Assembly (NCBI GenBank): GCA_030524055.1
Contig: JAUNHH010000001.1
Span: 172,156-236,155 of the forward strand
Source: Actinomycetaceae bacterium
GTDB taxonomy: Bacteria; Actinomycetota; Actinomycetes; Actinomycetales; Actinomycetaceae
Length of the DNA stretch: 64,000 nt
Reading direction: 5' to 3'
Part shown: piece by piece, positions 18,713 to 26,926 of the stretch
Position numbering within the stretch: position 1 is the stretch's first letter
Layout: each line of letters begins with the position of its first letter
Program-made: the position numbers and the translations under genes
Notes under the pieces: generated by a model
Told to the model about the DNA's origin: nothing
The model's input: the letters and a program-made list of their open reading frames with translations, nothing else
Database searches by the model: none

Positions 18713-19381
18713 ATGGCTGAGGAAAAGGATCTGTCGTCGGGCACACTCGTCATTGGGCTGGGCCGTTTTGGTTCTGCCGTTGCGGTGACCCTCGAAAAGT
18801 TGGGGTATGACATCCTCGCTGTCGAGCGTTCGCCCCGCCGCGTCCAACAATTCGCGGGCCGTTTTCCGCTGGTCGAAGCGGACGCCTCCTCTATGGAAGC
18901 ATTGGAACAGGTGGGGGCGCGCGAATTCCAGTCAGTGGTTGTGGGCATTGGCTCGTCACTGGAGGCGTCAGTACTAATCACCGCAAATTTGGTGGATATT
19001 GGGATGCCGAATATTTGGGCGAAAGCCACCAGCCGGGAACATGGTCGTATTTTGCGGCGGATTGGCGCCCACCATGTGGTGTATCCGGAATTCGATGCGG
19101 GACATCGCACGGCTCACCTGGTGGGTGGGCGAATGATGGACTATATCGAAATGGAAAAAGGCGGTTTCGCGATTATGAAATTGCGTCCGCCTAAAGAAGT
19201 CATTGGCTTTACTTTAGAAGAGCTCGATTTGCCGGGCCGATATGGGGTCAATATGTTGGGCGTTTTACGTCCCGGCGAGCCTTTTGAGTATTCTGCTCCG
19301 CATACTCGTATTCAGAAGGATGACATTATTATTGTGTCTGGAGATGCGAGCCTTTTAGAGTATTTCGCGCATCGCCCATAA
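18713..19381 (+). CDS. TrkA/KtrA-family potassium channel regulatory (RCK) protein
   Basis: The cytosolic, nucleotide-binding gating ring of the potassium uptake system. The 222-residue product has one RCK_N Rossmann domain (VIGLGRFGSAVA, then the acidic strand end AVERS) and one RCK_C domain at about 135-222 ending in DDIIIVSGD. This single-unit layout is KtrA-like rather than the double TrkA of E. coli. It forms a pair with the TrkH-type gene just upstream. The c-di-AMP cyclase disA lies just downstream on the other strand. RCK_C domains of this type are known c-di-AMP targets in other Gram-positives, so a regulatory link is plausible but unproven here. Confidence 0.94.
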   Translation: MAEEKDLSSGTLVIGLGRFGSAVAVTLEKLGYDILAVERSPRRVQQFAGRFPLVEADASSMEALEQVGAREFQSVVVGIGSSLEASVLITANLVDIGMPNIWAKATSREHGRILRRIGAHHVVYPEFDAGHRTAHLVGGRMMDYIEMEKGGFAIMKLRPPKEVIGFTLEELDLPGRYGVNMLGVLRPGEPFEYSAPHTRIQKDDIIIVSGDASLLEYFAHRP

Positions 19382-19395
19382 TTCTTTTCCTATTC

Positions 19396-19507
19396 ACGAG
19401 GGCGGGGCGCACTGATACCACCGCGGGAAGAATTCACAGCGCCTACTATGCGCAGGTGGCGCGCCAGCGATGGTGCTTCGCCTGTGAAAACTGCGCCCCG
19501 CCCTCGT
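19396..19507. terminator. Long inverted repeat between convergent trkA-like and disA genes
   Basis: Perfect 16-bp arms ACGAGGGCGGGGCGCA (19396-19411) and TGCGCCCCGCCCTCGT (19492-19507) enclose 80 bp that contain a second, inner inverted pair (TTCACAG / CTGTGAA). It sits between two convergent genes, the place for a two-way terminator, and both arms are full copies of the dispersed word. Confidence 0.75.
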
Positions 19508-19521
19508 TAATGAATGCGGAC

Positions 19522-20592
19522 CTACCAGCCCACTAAACCTGAGGATGCCATTGCATACTGGTGTTCCAGGCTTTCCTGAATGAGCTTTGCCCGATAGGGG
19601 CCAATCCCTTCAATGGCCTGCAATTCTTCTGGGGACGCATCGCGTAACTCTGCCAGGGTCGCCCAATGGGTAGAGATTTCTTTAATGACGCTCCACGGAA
19701 GGCGCGGCACCAGCGACAGGGCGCGAATCCCTCGAGGCAGAATCGTCCGATCCAAATCAGCCGGGTCTAAAATCCCCAGGCCCAAAACATTGGCAATCGC
19801 CGACAGATCCACCAGATTCTCGCTGGGCAGCTCCGATAGGTGTGCTTCAACGGCGCCCACCGCGCTAGCGTCACGCGTGTAATCGCGCAATACCAGGGCC
19901 CGCTCGGAGGCCGAACCGCGCACCAGGTCATCAACCTGAAGGGCCAAGAGGCGCCCAGAGGAGCCCAGTTCCTCTAAATACCCATTGATTTCCGTGGTAA
20001 TCCGGCGGATCATTTCCATGCGCTGCAAAACGGTGGCCACATCACGCACAGTGGCGGCGTCACGCATTTCCAAAACGGTGAGAGTCTGAAGGACCTCATC
20101 AAGGCGCTGGCTATAACGATCCAAGGTATCCACAGCCAGATTCGCGCGGGACAGCAAAGCCTCAGGCTCTTCTACGAAGTGATGCTCATTGCCCACATAC
20201 ACCGAAATCATCCGCATTGAGGCCGACACGGACAGGACCGGCAAGCCCGTTTGGCGGGCAGTGCGCTGGGCGGTGCGGTGACGCATCCCGGATTCATCGG
20301 TGGGAATATCCGAGTCTGGCAGGAGCTGCACATTTGCTTTACGGATCCGCAGATTCTCCATATCGAGAATCACCGCGCCATCCATTTTGCACAGTTCACG
20401 CAGACGGGAAGCAGTGAACTCCACATCAAGGTCGAAACCGCCAGAGCAGATGGCCTCAACTTCTGGGCCATACCCCAAAACAATCAATGCCCCCGTGTGG
20501 GAACGCTGGATACGCTGGAGCCCTTCGCGGAGGGCTGTTCCTGGCGCAACGGCCTGGAGGGCCCTGCGCAACACCGCTTGGGCAGATGTCAT
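19522..20592 (-). CDS. disA: DNA integrity scanning protein DisA, diadenylate cyclase
   Basis: DisA makes c-di-AMP from two ATP and senses branched DNA. The 356-residue product has the DAC domain (about 1-145) with the catalytic DGA (KMDGAVILD) and RHR (GMRHRTAQRTA) motifs, a helical spine, and C-terminal helix-hairpin-helix motifs (LQAIEGIGPYRAKLIQ) that bind DNA junctions. Length and order of domains are normal. It lies 41 bp downstream of radA on the same strand, the common actinobacterial and firmicute pairing. Confidence 0.96.
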   Translation of the reverse strand: MTSAQAVLRRALQAVAPGTALREGLQRIQRSHTGALIVLGYGPEVEAICSGGFDLDVEFTASRLRELCKMDGAVILDMENLRIRKANVQLLPDSDIPTDESGMRHRTAQRTARQTGLPVLSVSASMRMISVYVGNEHHFVEEPEALLSRANLAVDTLDRYSQRLDEVLQTLTVLEMRDAATVRDVATVLQRMEMIRRITTEINGYLEELGSSGRLLALQVDDLVRGSASERALVLRDYTRDASAVGAVEAHLSELPSENLVDLSAIANVLGLGILDPADLDRTILPRGIRALSLVPRLPWSVIKEISTHWATLAELRDASPEELQAIEGIGPYRAKLIQESLEHQYAMASSGLVGW

Positions 20593-20633
20593 GCCAGCAC
20601 TCCTTTTGAGCTCACGAGAAAGAACACTACAGG

Positions 20634-22004
20634 TCAGCCTAACCCAAGCGTGACCCGAATTGCCGTTGACAGATCAGACACCGGCATAATATCGATTCCA
20701 GGGATCGCACGGAGCTCTTCGGAACCTTGAGCTGGGATAACAGCCATAGTAAAGCCTAAACGCGCCGCTTCTTGGAGGCGCCGCTGAAGGCCAGTACAGG
20801 CACGCACATCACCTGAAAGTCCCAATTCGCCAATAACGACACAACCAGGCCTGACGGGTCGGATTGCTGCCGCTGATTTCACCGCAATAGCTGTGGCCAG
20901 ATCCACTGCAGGTTCCTGGGTTCGTGCCCCACCAACGGTAGACACATACACGTCAAGATTCGCGGTTTGCGTTCCGGCGCGTGCCTCTAAAACCGCCAAA
21001 ATCATGGCGACCCGCGAATGATCCACGCCGGAAGTGGTGCGCCGGGGAGATCCGCCGCTGCCATGAGAAGTCAACGCCTGGATTTCGGTAGGCATCGGGC
21101 GGCGGCCCTCTAATGTGACTGTCACACAGGACCCAGAGGTGTCCTTACTTGTGTGGGATAGGAAGAGGCCAGAAGGGTCGGGAAGTCCGTGAATACCGGC
21201 GTCATCAAGTTCAAAACAGCCGACCTCGTCGGTCGGGCCATAGCGATTTTTTACTGCCCGCAATAGGCGCAGCCGAGAATGCCGGTCCCCTTCAAATTGG
21301 CAGACCACATCCACCAGGTGTTCTAAAACCCTCGGCCCTGCAATTCCCCCATCTTTAGTCACATGGCCAACCAGAATCACCGGCAGATTCCGGGTTTTCG
21401 CCACACGAATCAGCGCCGAGGCCACCGCCCGCACCTGAGTAGTCCCACCCGCGCCGCCCTCTACTGACGAAGACTGGATAGTTTGCACCGAATCCACTAG
21501 GAGGAATGAGGGAGAGGTGGCTTCAATATGGCCCAGAATTGTCGCTAAATCATTTTCGTCAGTGAGGTAGAGATTGTCGTGCAGTGCCCCAATACGAGCA
21601 GCACGCATCTGTACCTGCGAAGAGGATTCTTCCCCGGTGATATACAAAACCGGGGCATCCGGCGTGGTGTCAGCAGCCATTCGCGCGGCAATGTCAAGCA
21701 GAAGAGTCGATTTTCCTACCCCGGGTTCCCCAGCGAGGAGCACCACCGCGCCCGCTACCAATCCGCCGCCGAGAACCCGGTCAAACTCACCGGCGCCAGT
21801 GGGCTGGTGCTGAGCAATACCGCCTTTAATGGTGCTGATTGGGACAGCTGCACGCGCCGGTGTGCGTGTGGAAGGGAGGGCAGCCTCACTGGCGCCGATT
21901 TCTTCAAGAGAGCCCCACGCCTGGCATTGGCGGCATTGGCCCAGCCATTTTGCTGAGGTCCACCCGCATTCGCTGCAGTGGTAGGTTGCCCGATCTTTAG
22001 CCAT
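20634..22004 (-). CDS. radA: DNA repair and recombination ATPase RadA
   Basis: RadA is a RecA-like ATPase that promotes branch migration and is needed for repair and, in several naturally competent bacteria, transformation. The 456-residue product has the N-terminal zinc finger CSECG..CRQC, Walker A GEPGVGKST, the RadA-specific KNRYG motif (KNRFG in most family members) and a C-terminal Lon-like domain. The open frame runs to 22139, but the ATG at 22004 before AKDRATYHCSECG is where the family begins. It is followed by disA. Confidence 0.96.
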   Translation of the reverse strand: MAKDRATYHCSECGWTSAKWLGQCRQCQAWGSLEEIGASEAALPSTRTPARAAVPISTIKGGIAQHQPTGAGEFDRVLGGGLVAGAVVLLAGEPGVGKSTLLLDIAARMAADTTPDAPVLYITGEESSSQVQMRAARIGALHDNLYLTDENDLATILGHIEATSPSFLLVDSVQTIQSSSVEGGAGGTTQVRAVASALIRVAKTRNLPVILVGHVTKDGGIAGPRVLEHLVDVVCQFEGDRHSRLRLLRAVKNRYGPTDEVGCFELDDAGIHGLPDPSGLFLSHTSKDTSGSCVTVTLEGRRPMPTEIQALTSHGSGGSPRRTTSGVDHSRVAMILAVLEARAGTQTANLDVYVSTVGGARTQEPAVDLATAIAVKSAAAIRPVRPGCVVIGELGLSGDVRACTGLQRRLQEAARLGFTMAVIPAQGSEELRAIPGIDIMPVSDLSTAIRVTLGLG

Positions 22005-22094
22005 GGAACCACAGTAGCGGGGGCCACCCACATCTGAGTGCGGCCGGCAGGTGGGGCGCGGGGGTCTTTTTCTTTTCGACGAGGGCGGGGCGCG

Positions 22095-22195
22095 ATTTGT
22101 GCAGGTCCGAATTTTCGGTCCCACAGCCTTGACTGACAAAGCGCGCTCATGACGACAATTGCGGCTGGAAAATGCGTCCTCGCGGCGCTTTGTCC
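22095..22195 (+). repeat. 101-bp direct repeat, first copy
   Basis: Aligns without gaps to 22241-22341. The first 10-13 and last 23 bases are identical, while the middle has diverged (about 70 percent identity overall by eye). Its last 64 bp (22132-22195) are a copy of the 64-bp family whose ends are inverted (GACAAAGCGC / GCGCTTTGTC). Confidence 0.8.
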
Positions 22196-22240
22196 GCCTG
22201 GCCCGGTGCGGATAGGCGCCTGGCTACCAAGTCTGTACCT

Positions 22241-22341
22241 ATTTGTGCAGGTCACTAATTCCAGACCCGCAGCCCCGACTGACAACCCGCCACCACAACA
22301 AGATTGTGCCGCTAAAAACACGTCCTCGCGGCGCTTTGTCC
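22241..22341 (+). repeat. 101-bp direct repeat, second copy
   Basis: Second copy of the unit at 22095-22195, starting ATTTGTGCAGGTC and ending CTCGCGGCGCTTTGTCC. Its last 64 bp (22278-22341) are the second member of the 64-bp family; its left inverted end has drifted to GACAACCCGCC. Confidence 0.8.
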
Positions 22342-22437
22342 TGAAGAGCACCCTCGGGCCAGATGCAAATCAGCTGCAAAAAACATGTCCCAACACCGGT
22401 TCGCACTCCAACAGCACTAGCCCGCGACAAGAATCGC

Positions 22438-22511
22438 GACACCACACGTGCAAACGGCGACAAAAAAGCCCGATTTCAGGCAAAAATGTCGCCCAATGAC
22501 CGTCTGGTGCA
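22438..22511 (+). repeat. 74-bp dispersed repeat, copy 1
   Basis: Gapless match of about 86 percent (by eye) to the reverse complement of 61176-61249. It contains an internal inverted pair GGCGACA / TGTCGCC with A-rich flanks around a CAGG centre, and its outer ends are GACACCAC and TGGTGCA. It lies in the repeat-rich gap upstream of radA. Confidence 0.85.
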
Positions 22512-22603
22512 TCCAACCACCAAAAACCCACAATTCTGCCGTTAACCCCGATTTTCACAGCCGGAAGGCTCGTTCTGGGCGCGCTGTGTGTGGGCGGCGG
22601 GCG

Positions 22604-22757
22604 CTCAAGGCAGCGTTTCTTTCTCAAGGCATAGTTCTAGGCTCAAGGCAGCGTTAAATCGTCATTTAACGGTGCCTTGAGGGGCAAAGTATGCCCTGAG
22701 CACCAAACTGTGCCCTGAGAAGAAAACTATGCCTTGAGCCGCAAAGTATGCCTTGAA
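22604..22757. repeat. Mirrored 19-bp-period array, copy 2 (complete)
   Basis: Three copies of CTCAAGGCA (22604, 22623, 22642), a 22-bp centre with the palindrome CGTTAAA..TTTAACG (22651-22672), then five copies of TGCCYTGAG or a one-base variant (22673, 22692, 22711, 22730, 22749). Every neighbouring pair on each side is spaced exactly 10 bp (19-bp period). The right spacers share the pattern nnnnAAARTA. As a single strand the left words can pair with the right words into a long interrupted hairpin. Copy 1 is at the left edge of the window. Confidence 0.9.
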
Positions 22758-22940
22758 CACAATGCGCGTTAATGAACTCCCGCCGCGCACTCAATCCTCA
22801 CGGTTTCTTGGCCACGCCACCTACACACAGGAGGCACAGTGAATTCCACGGTTACCTGGCCACACCCCGCCCTCGTACAACCCACACCCCGGCCTCGCAA
22901 ATTGGTGCCTGAGGCGGGACACCTCGCGTATTGCCCGAAC

Positions 22941-23708
22941 CTACTTAACGTTAAAACTCACCTCATCACCCACCGCGTTTTCGCCAGAAAAAATCTGCAA
23001 GCGGTAGGTGCCGGGCAGGGCCGGATCAGCAGCTCCATTTCCATCGGAATCAACCGGAGCACACCCATTATGGCGCGTTCCATTCCATGTCAGATTCCCT
23101 GTCCACTGTGTTTTAGGGGAAAGTAATAACGGCGTTGCGGCAGGGTCTATTCCTTCGCATTTCCGACCGTCATAAATCGTGTCCTCCCCCGATTTCACGA
23201 CTAATGCATATCCGCCGAAAGTCGTCGAACAGGCAATATCAGAGCTATTCGTTAATACCACTGGCGTCGTCAATGGTTTACCTGCGGCAACATCCCCGAC
23301 CTCAACTTTAATGTCGAGATGATCTCCACTGCATTCGGGAATCTGCACGGGCCCATCATCAATAACAATGCCGTCTTTTGAACGCTCTTCTACGGGCCCA
23401 GCAGATTGACTTGCCGTCGTGTCACGCGGCGCCAATAATGCAGAAATTCCCGCCCATATTCCCCATATGAGGAGGCTAAGAATAAGCAGCGCACCACCAC
23501 CGGTAATAATGCGCCTGGGCCACAAATTCACAGGCCGTTTTTTCTTGCCTCGCCCATTTCCGCCGCGTCCACCGCCACGACCTTGCGCAGTGGCCCCACT
23601 AGGCGCAGTTGCACTGCCCGCAGACGACGCGCCCGCCCGCCGGGACGCAGAAGCACCAGTGGCTGATGCACTGTTTTTCTTTGTGGGCCGCCGCCGTGAA
23701 CTCGACAT
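22941..23708 (-). CDS. Single-pass membrane protein with secreted domain, unknown function
   Basis: I do not recognise a family. The 255-residue product has a basic, Ser/Ala/Gly-rich cytosolic arm (about 1-60), one transmembrane helix (about 68-92) and an outer domain of about 150 residues. The outer domain holds four cysteines (PECSGD, IACST, RKCEG, NGCAP) that could form two disulfides, and its alternating strands look like an immunoglobulin-type sandwich. It lies downstream of the DUF3180 gene with a 50-bp gap and may close the folate operon transcript. Confidence 0.75.
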   Translation of the reverse strand: MSSSRRRPTKKNSASATGASASRRAGASSAGSATAPSGATAQGRGGGRGGNGRGKKKRPVNLWPRRIITGGGALLILSLLIWGIWAGISALLAPRDTTASQSAGPVEERSKDGIVIDDGPVQIPECSGDHLDIKVEVGDVAAGKPLTTPVVLTNSSDIACSTTFGGYALVVKSGEDTIYDGRKCEGIDPAATPLLLSPKTQWTGNLTWNGTRHNGCAPVDSDGNGAADPALPGTYRLQIFSGENAVGDEVSFNVK

Positions 23709-23758
23709 AGATGTGACGCTACCTGCCTTGCGTATCTGTGCGAAATGGACGCGCTGCC

Positions 23759-24250
23759 TTAAGCGGGGGTGGGACTCGTGTCATCGGCAATAGGGCCTTC
23801 ACGTGGGTCGTCATCATCGGCGTCACGCACGCACCAGCGTTCAACCACAGCCCCCGCCACAGTCCACGCCAAGGAACACAGCGCCAACCCCATTGATGTC
23901 AGTGCAGCATGCAGCAGGTATTCGGCTTCGGCCCGCACAAAAAATACTAACCCTGTCCCAATCAGGAACCCGGTCATCATCGAGCCAACAATCGTGCTCG
24001 CCCGGGACATTGCCGCCACACGCACCGCCACCAGCGGGTGCATCCATGTGTCTTCACGCCGACGCATTTTCCGCACATGAATTCCGCACCACCACAGGGC
24101 AATAGCCAGTCCCACGGAGAGTAGGCCCATAAAAGGCGTATACGCAGGCGGGGTATGCCCCATTGCCATGAGGACGGCAACCAGTGCAGCTCCTACGCCG
24201 GCGGCAACGGTGGCCGCGAGCGCAAGGCTCAGCACCGGAATAGGTTTCAC
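23759..24250 (-). CDS. DUF3180 family membrane protein
   Basis: The 163-residue product has four hydrophobic segments (about 5-27, 38-56, 86-107 and 112-135) and a short acidic C-terminal tail. Its size, topology and position directly after folK match the actinobacterial DUF3180 family, whose function is unknown. It overlaps the end of the folB-folK gene by 4 bp, so it is translated from the same message. Confidence 0.88.
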   Translation of the reverse strand: MKPIPVLSLALAATVAAGVGAALVAVLMAMGHTPPAYTPFMGLLSVGLAIALWWCGIHVRKMRRREDTWMHPLVAVRVAAMSRASTIVGSMMTGFLIGTGLVFFVRAEAEYLLHAALTSMGLALCSLAWTVAGAVVERWCVRDADDDDPREGPIADDTSPTPA

Positions 24251-26922
24251 CGGCGTTCATTCCCCCGGCGAGGCACGGGCACCTGGCCGGTCACGGTGGG
24301 ACGCACCGTCATATTACGCAGCACGGTAGTGGCCGAGTCTTCAGTTGGGTCCAATGCACCAACAGGAGTGCCTTCTGGCAGGTTGGGCTCTAAAACGGTG
24401 CGGCTGGAATCAACAATTGCGGTGCGCGGAGGGGTTTGGACCACAACGGTGTCAAGAATCCGCACTTCACCGGTGGAGAATCGCCAATCCGGCAAGGGGT
24501 GGCGGGAATGGTGGTTGCCTTGAGCAGCAGAGGAGTCATACCACGGCCCCTCGCCCTGGGCGGGTTCCTCACTGTCCCCAGCATGCCATTGGCTGGCGTT
24601 ATGCCCGCCGCCAGCGTCATGTCCTGAGGGCGAAGCAGCGCCCTGGGTGGGGCCGCCCATGGCTTGTTGCGGGAAGGTCCTCCCCTGTCCGCTGGGGGAT
24701 CCAGGTCCTTGCTGGCCTCCAACGTAGTGGCTGCCCTGGTAATTCGCGGATACACCGTGTTGGTCATATTGGCGTGCGTTATAAGGCTGATCGCCGTGAC
24801 CTGCGTGTTCCTGTGCGGGTGCCCCTTGAGCTCCCTGGGCCCCTTGGGCGGGGTCACGCTGAACGTGCCATGTCGGAGCAGGCCCGGACTGGCCAAAACG
24901 GATTTGCTCAGCGGGGGTAGGCGCGCGTCCTTGAGCGGGTTCAGGCTCGGTTGGTTGGTCATAGGTCGGGTCGTAGGCGCCGGGTGTCGCCTGCCCTCCA
25001 GTGACGGGCCGAGCAAGAGTCGGGATGGCTCCGGTTAGTGCCGCGTAGGTGGCGGAGGGGCGCCCGCCCTCGTCGGTTTCATAAGACGACTTACCCCACT
25101 GCCTGGGCCAGGACTCAGCCCGTGACGAGTAGCCATCTGCAGATTCGCCGCTGCCTTCAGCGTGCCCCCATTGCCCCTGGCTGGCGGCCATTTCTTGGGG
25201 GAGGATCGGTGGCCGGATCTGCGTATCCGTCACCGAATCGGCGTGATAGCCGCCACGCACAGAAGTATCAACCGGGGGGTTGGCGGTAATCGGGGCGGCA
25301 GCGCCGTGCCCTGAAGGGTTCATTGACGAGGCCGGGGCTCCGCCTTCACTACCGGGCAGCTGATCGAGGTTGTGCGCTGCGCGTTCTGCTGCGCCCTGGC
25401 GGCGGCGTGAACGGCGTACTGACTCGCGGGTAGGAGCAGGGGCAGGCTGTGGGGGCGCCGCGGGTGCTTCCGCTTCAGGAGCGGTGTCTTCAGGTGCGAG
25501 GCCGCCCTGGTCGATGTCCTGGGCGGCGCCTTCCTCAGGGGCAGCACCTACGCCACTATTTTCCGCAATACCCGCGTCACCAGGTGTCTTATCTGCAGCA
25601 ACTGGAGTATCACTGCGCGGTGTGGCTGCCGCATGACGGTACTCAGCGTTCAGGCGCGCATCGGAAATCCCCATCACCGAGGCCGGGTCAATCAGCCATT
25701 CTTCGGCGCCATCAACAATGCCTTCAAGGTCAGGCGCGTCCATAAAGAGGTCAGCGATGCGCCCGTGACCAGGCAGGACTGCGTCCTCGTCAATGAGCCC
25801 CCACGGGACGAGGACGAAGGCACGTTCATGGGCGCGCGGGTGCGGCAGAGTCAGTTCAGGCGTATTCAGAATGACGCCTTCGTATTCAATAATGTCAATA
25901 TCGACGGTGCGTGGCGCCCACTTTTCGGTCCGTGCCCGCCCATGTGTGCCCTCCAGGAACGCCGTCAACGACAGCAACTCTTGGGGGGTGAAAGTCGTAT
26001 TAATAATGACGACGGCATTCCAGTAGTCATCCTGGGGGGCCTGGTTGGAATCCAGTACTGGCTTGGTGCGCAGAATCGGCGAAATATCGAGGATCGACAC
26101 TTCTGGGGTGTCAATCAGCGACTCGATGACATCACGCAGCGTTGAGGGCACGTCGCCCACATTTCCGCCAAGGGACAGGACAACGCGGCTAATTCCGCGT
26201 GGCGCTGCCGCAGAGTTTTCGGCGGCTCGGCGTTCGGCTTGTTCTTGGGCGCGTGAGCGTGGGCGCGCACTATCAACGAGGGCGGGGGCGCCTGCGGCCT
26301 CATCTTCACCAGCCGGCGCTACTGCACTGTCAGTGATGCTGGGCGCCTCGGCGGCAGGTGCGTCGGCAGCGGCGGCACTGTCACCGTCCTCATCCACGCC
26401 AATTCCGAGGTCAGCCCACCCCTGGTTACTCTTACGGCCAGCCGCAGGAAGGGAGGTCGCGCCCATTGTGGGGCCGTCCTGGGCGGCGTCTGCATCCACC
26501 AATTGGGTGGAAATGGGGGTCAGTTCGTGGGCGGCGAGAACCACGCGGTGCGGTACGGCGCCGCGCGCTGTTGAAACGGAAACGTCGCCGAATTCATGGC
26601 CGAGCGGCGCCTGCGGTTTATGGACGGTGACCTCAACACCCACAACGCCATCAATGGCGTGGATGCTGTCAGCAATCCTGGCGGCGAGGGTTTCAATCAG
26701 GCGTACTGACGGGCCTGTAATAACTGCGACCACATCGTCAGCGACCCGCGCATAGGACACGGTGTCTGAAATATCGTCGCTGGAATGTGCTGCGGAGGCG
26801 TCAACCCACAGGCACAGGTCCACAATAAAGGGCTGTGGGGTGTCCTTCTCATGGTCGAGGACCCCGTGGATCCCCTCTGCACGCAACCCCTTGAGGGTGA
26901 TGACGTCGAGGTGGGTAGTCAC
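24247..26922 (-). CDS. Fused dihydroneopterin aldolase and HPPK (FolB-FolK) with long disordered tail
   Basis: Residues 1-125 form a FolB domain (ISDTVSYARVADDV; VHKPQAPLGHEFGDV), which cleaves dihydroneopterin to hydroxymethyl-dihydropterin. An Ala/Asp-rich linker follows. Residues about 243-400 form a FolK domain (LSLGGNVGD, RTVDIDIIEYEG, LPHPRAHERAFVLVPW) that pyrophosphorylates the FolB product. The last 490 residues are rich in Gly, Gln, Pro, Ala and His, with no recognisable domain, and look disordered. FolB-FolK fusions are known, but a tail longer than both enzymes is odd; I checked that the frame stays open through it. The gene lies 4 bp after folP and overlaps the DUF3180 gene. Copies of the dispersed word occur in the linker and tail. 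Confidence 0.9.
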   Translation of the reverse strand: MTTHLDVITLKGLRAEGIHGVLDHEKDTPQPFIVDLCLWVDASAAHSSDDISDTVSYARVADDVVAVITGPSVRLIETLAARIADSIHAIDGVVGVEVTVHKPQAPLGHEFGDVSVSTARGAVPHRVVLAAHELTPISTQLVDADAAQDGPTMGATSLPAAGRKSNQGWADLGIGVDEDGDSAAAADAPAAEAPSITDSAVAPAGEDEAAGAPALVDSARPRSRAQEQAERRAAENSAAAPRGISRVVLSLGGNVGDVPSTLRDVIESLIDTPEVSILDISPILRTKPVLDSNQAPQDDYWNAVVIINTTFTPQELLSLTAFLEGTHGRARTEKWAPRTVDIDIIEYEGVILNTPELTLPHPRAHERAFVLVPWGLIDEDAVLPGHGRIADLFMDAPDLEGIVDGAEEWLIDPASVMGISDARLNAEYRHAAATPRSDTPVAADKTPGDAGIAENSGVGAAPEEGAAQDIDQGGLAPEDTAPEAEAPAAPPQPAPAPTRESVRRSRRRQGAAERAAHNLDQLPGSEGGAPASSMNPSGHGAAAPITANPPVDTSVRGGYHADSVTDTQIRPPILPQEMAASQGQWGHAEGSGESADGYSSRAESWPRQWGKSSYETDEGGRPSATYAALTGAIPTLARPVTGGQATPGAYDPTYDQPTEPEPAQGRAPTPAEQIRFGQSGPAPTWHVQRDPAQGAQGAQGAPAQEHAGHGDQPYNARQYDQHGVSANYQGSHYVGGQQGPGSPSGQGRTFPQQAMGGPTQGAASPSGHDAGGGHNASQWHAGDSEEPAQGEGPWYDSSAAQGNHHSRHPLPDWRFSTGEVRILDTVVVQTPPRTAIVDSSRTVLEPNLPEGTPVGALDPTEDSATTVLRNMTVRPTVTGQVPVPRRGNERR

Positions 26923-26926
26923 GCCC

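Larger units (their letters stand above)
22005..22940. other. 936-bp gene-free stretch filled with dispersed repeats
   Basis: No credible gene is seen. The stretch contains, in order: a copy of the ACGAGGGCGGGGC word (22078-22091), a 101-bp direct repeat pair (22095-22195, 22241-22341) that includes two copies of the 64-bp family, one copy of the 74-bp family (22438-22511), the mirrored 19-bp-period array (22604-22757) and a further near-copy of the word (22863-22875). It must also hold the radA promoter. All four repeat systems of the window meet here. Confidence 0.85.

Noticed and set aside
22005-22139. N-terminal extension of RadA
   Set aside because: The zinc finger that opens all RadA proteins starts right after 22004, and the extension covers a repeat.
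22149-22657. Several short overlapping ORFs in the gap upstream of radA
   Set aside because: All run through the dispersed repeats, have no ribosome sites and no plausible protein sequence.
22604-22757. CRISPR-like periodic repeats
   Set aside because: The repeated word is only 9 bp, spacers are 10 bp, orientation flips at the centre and no cas gene is near.
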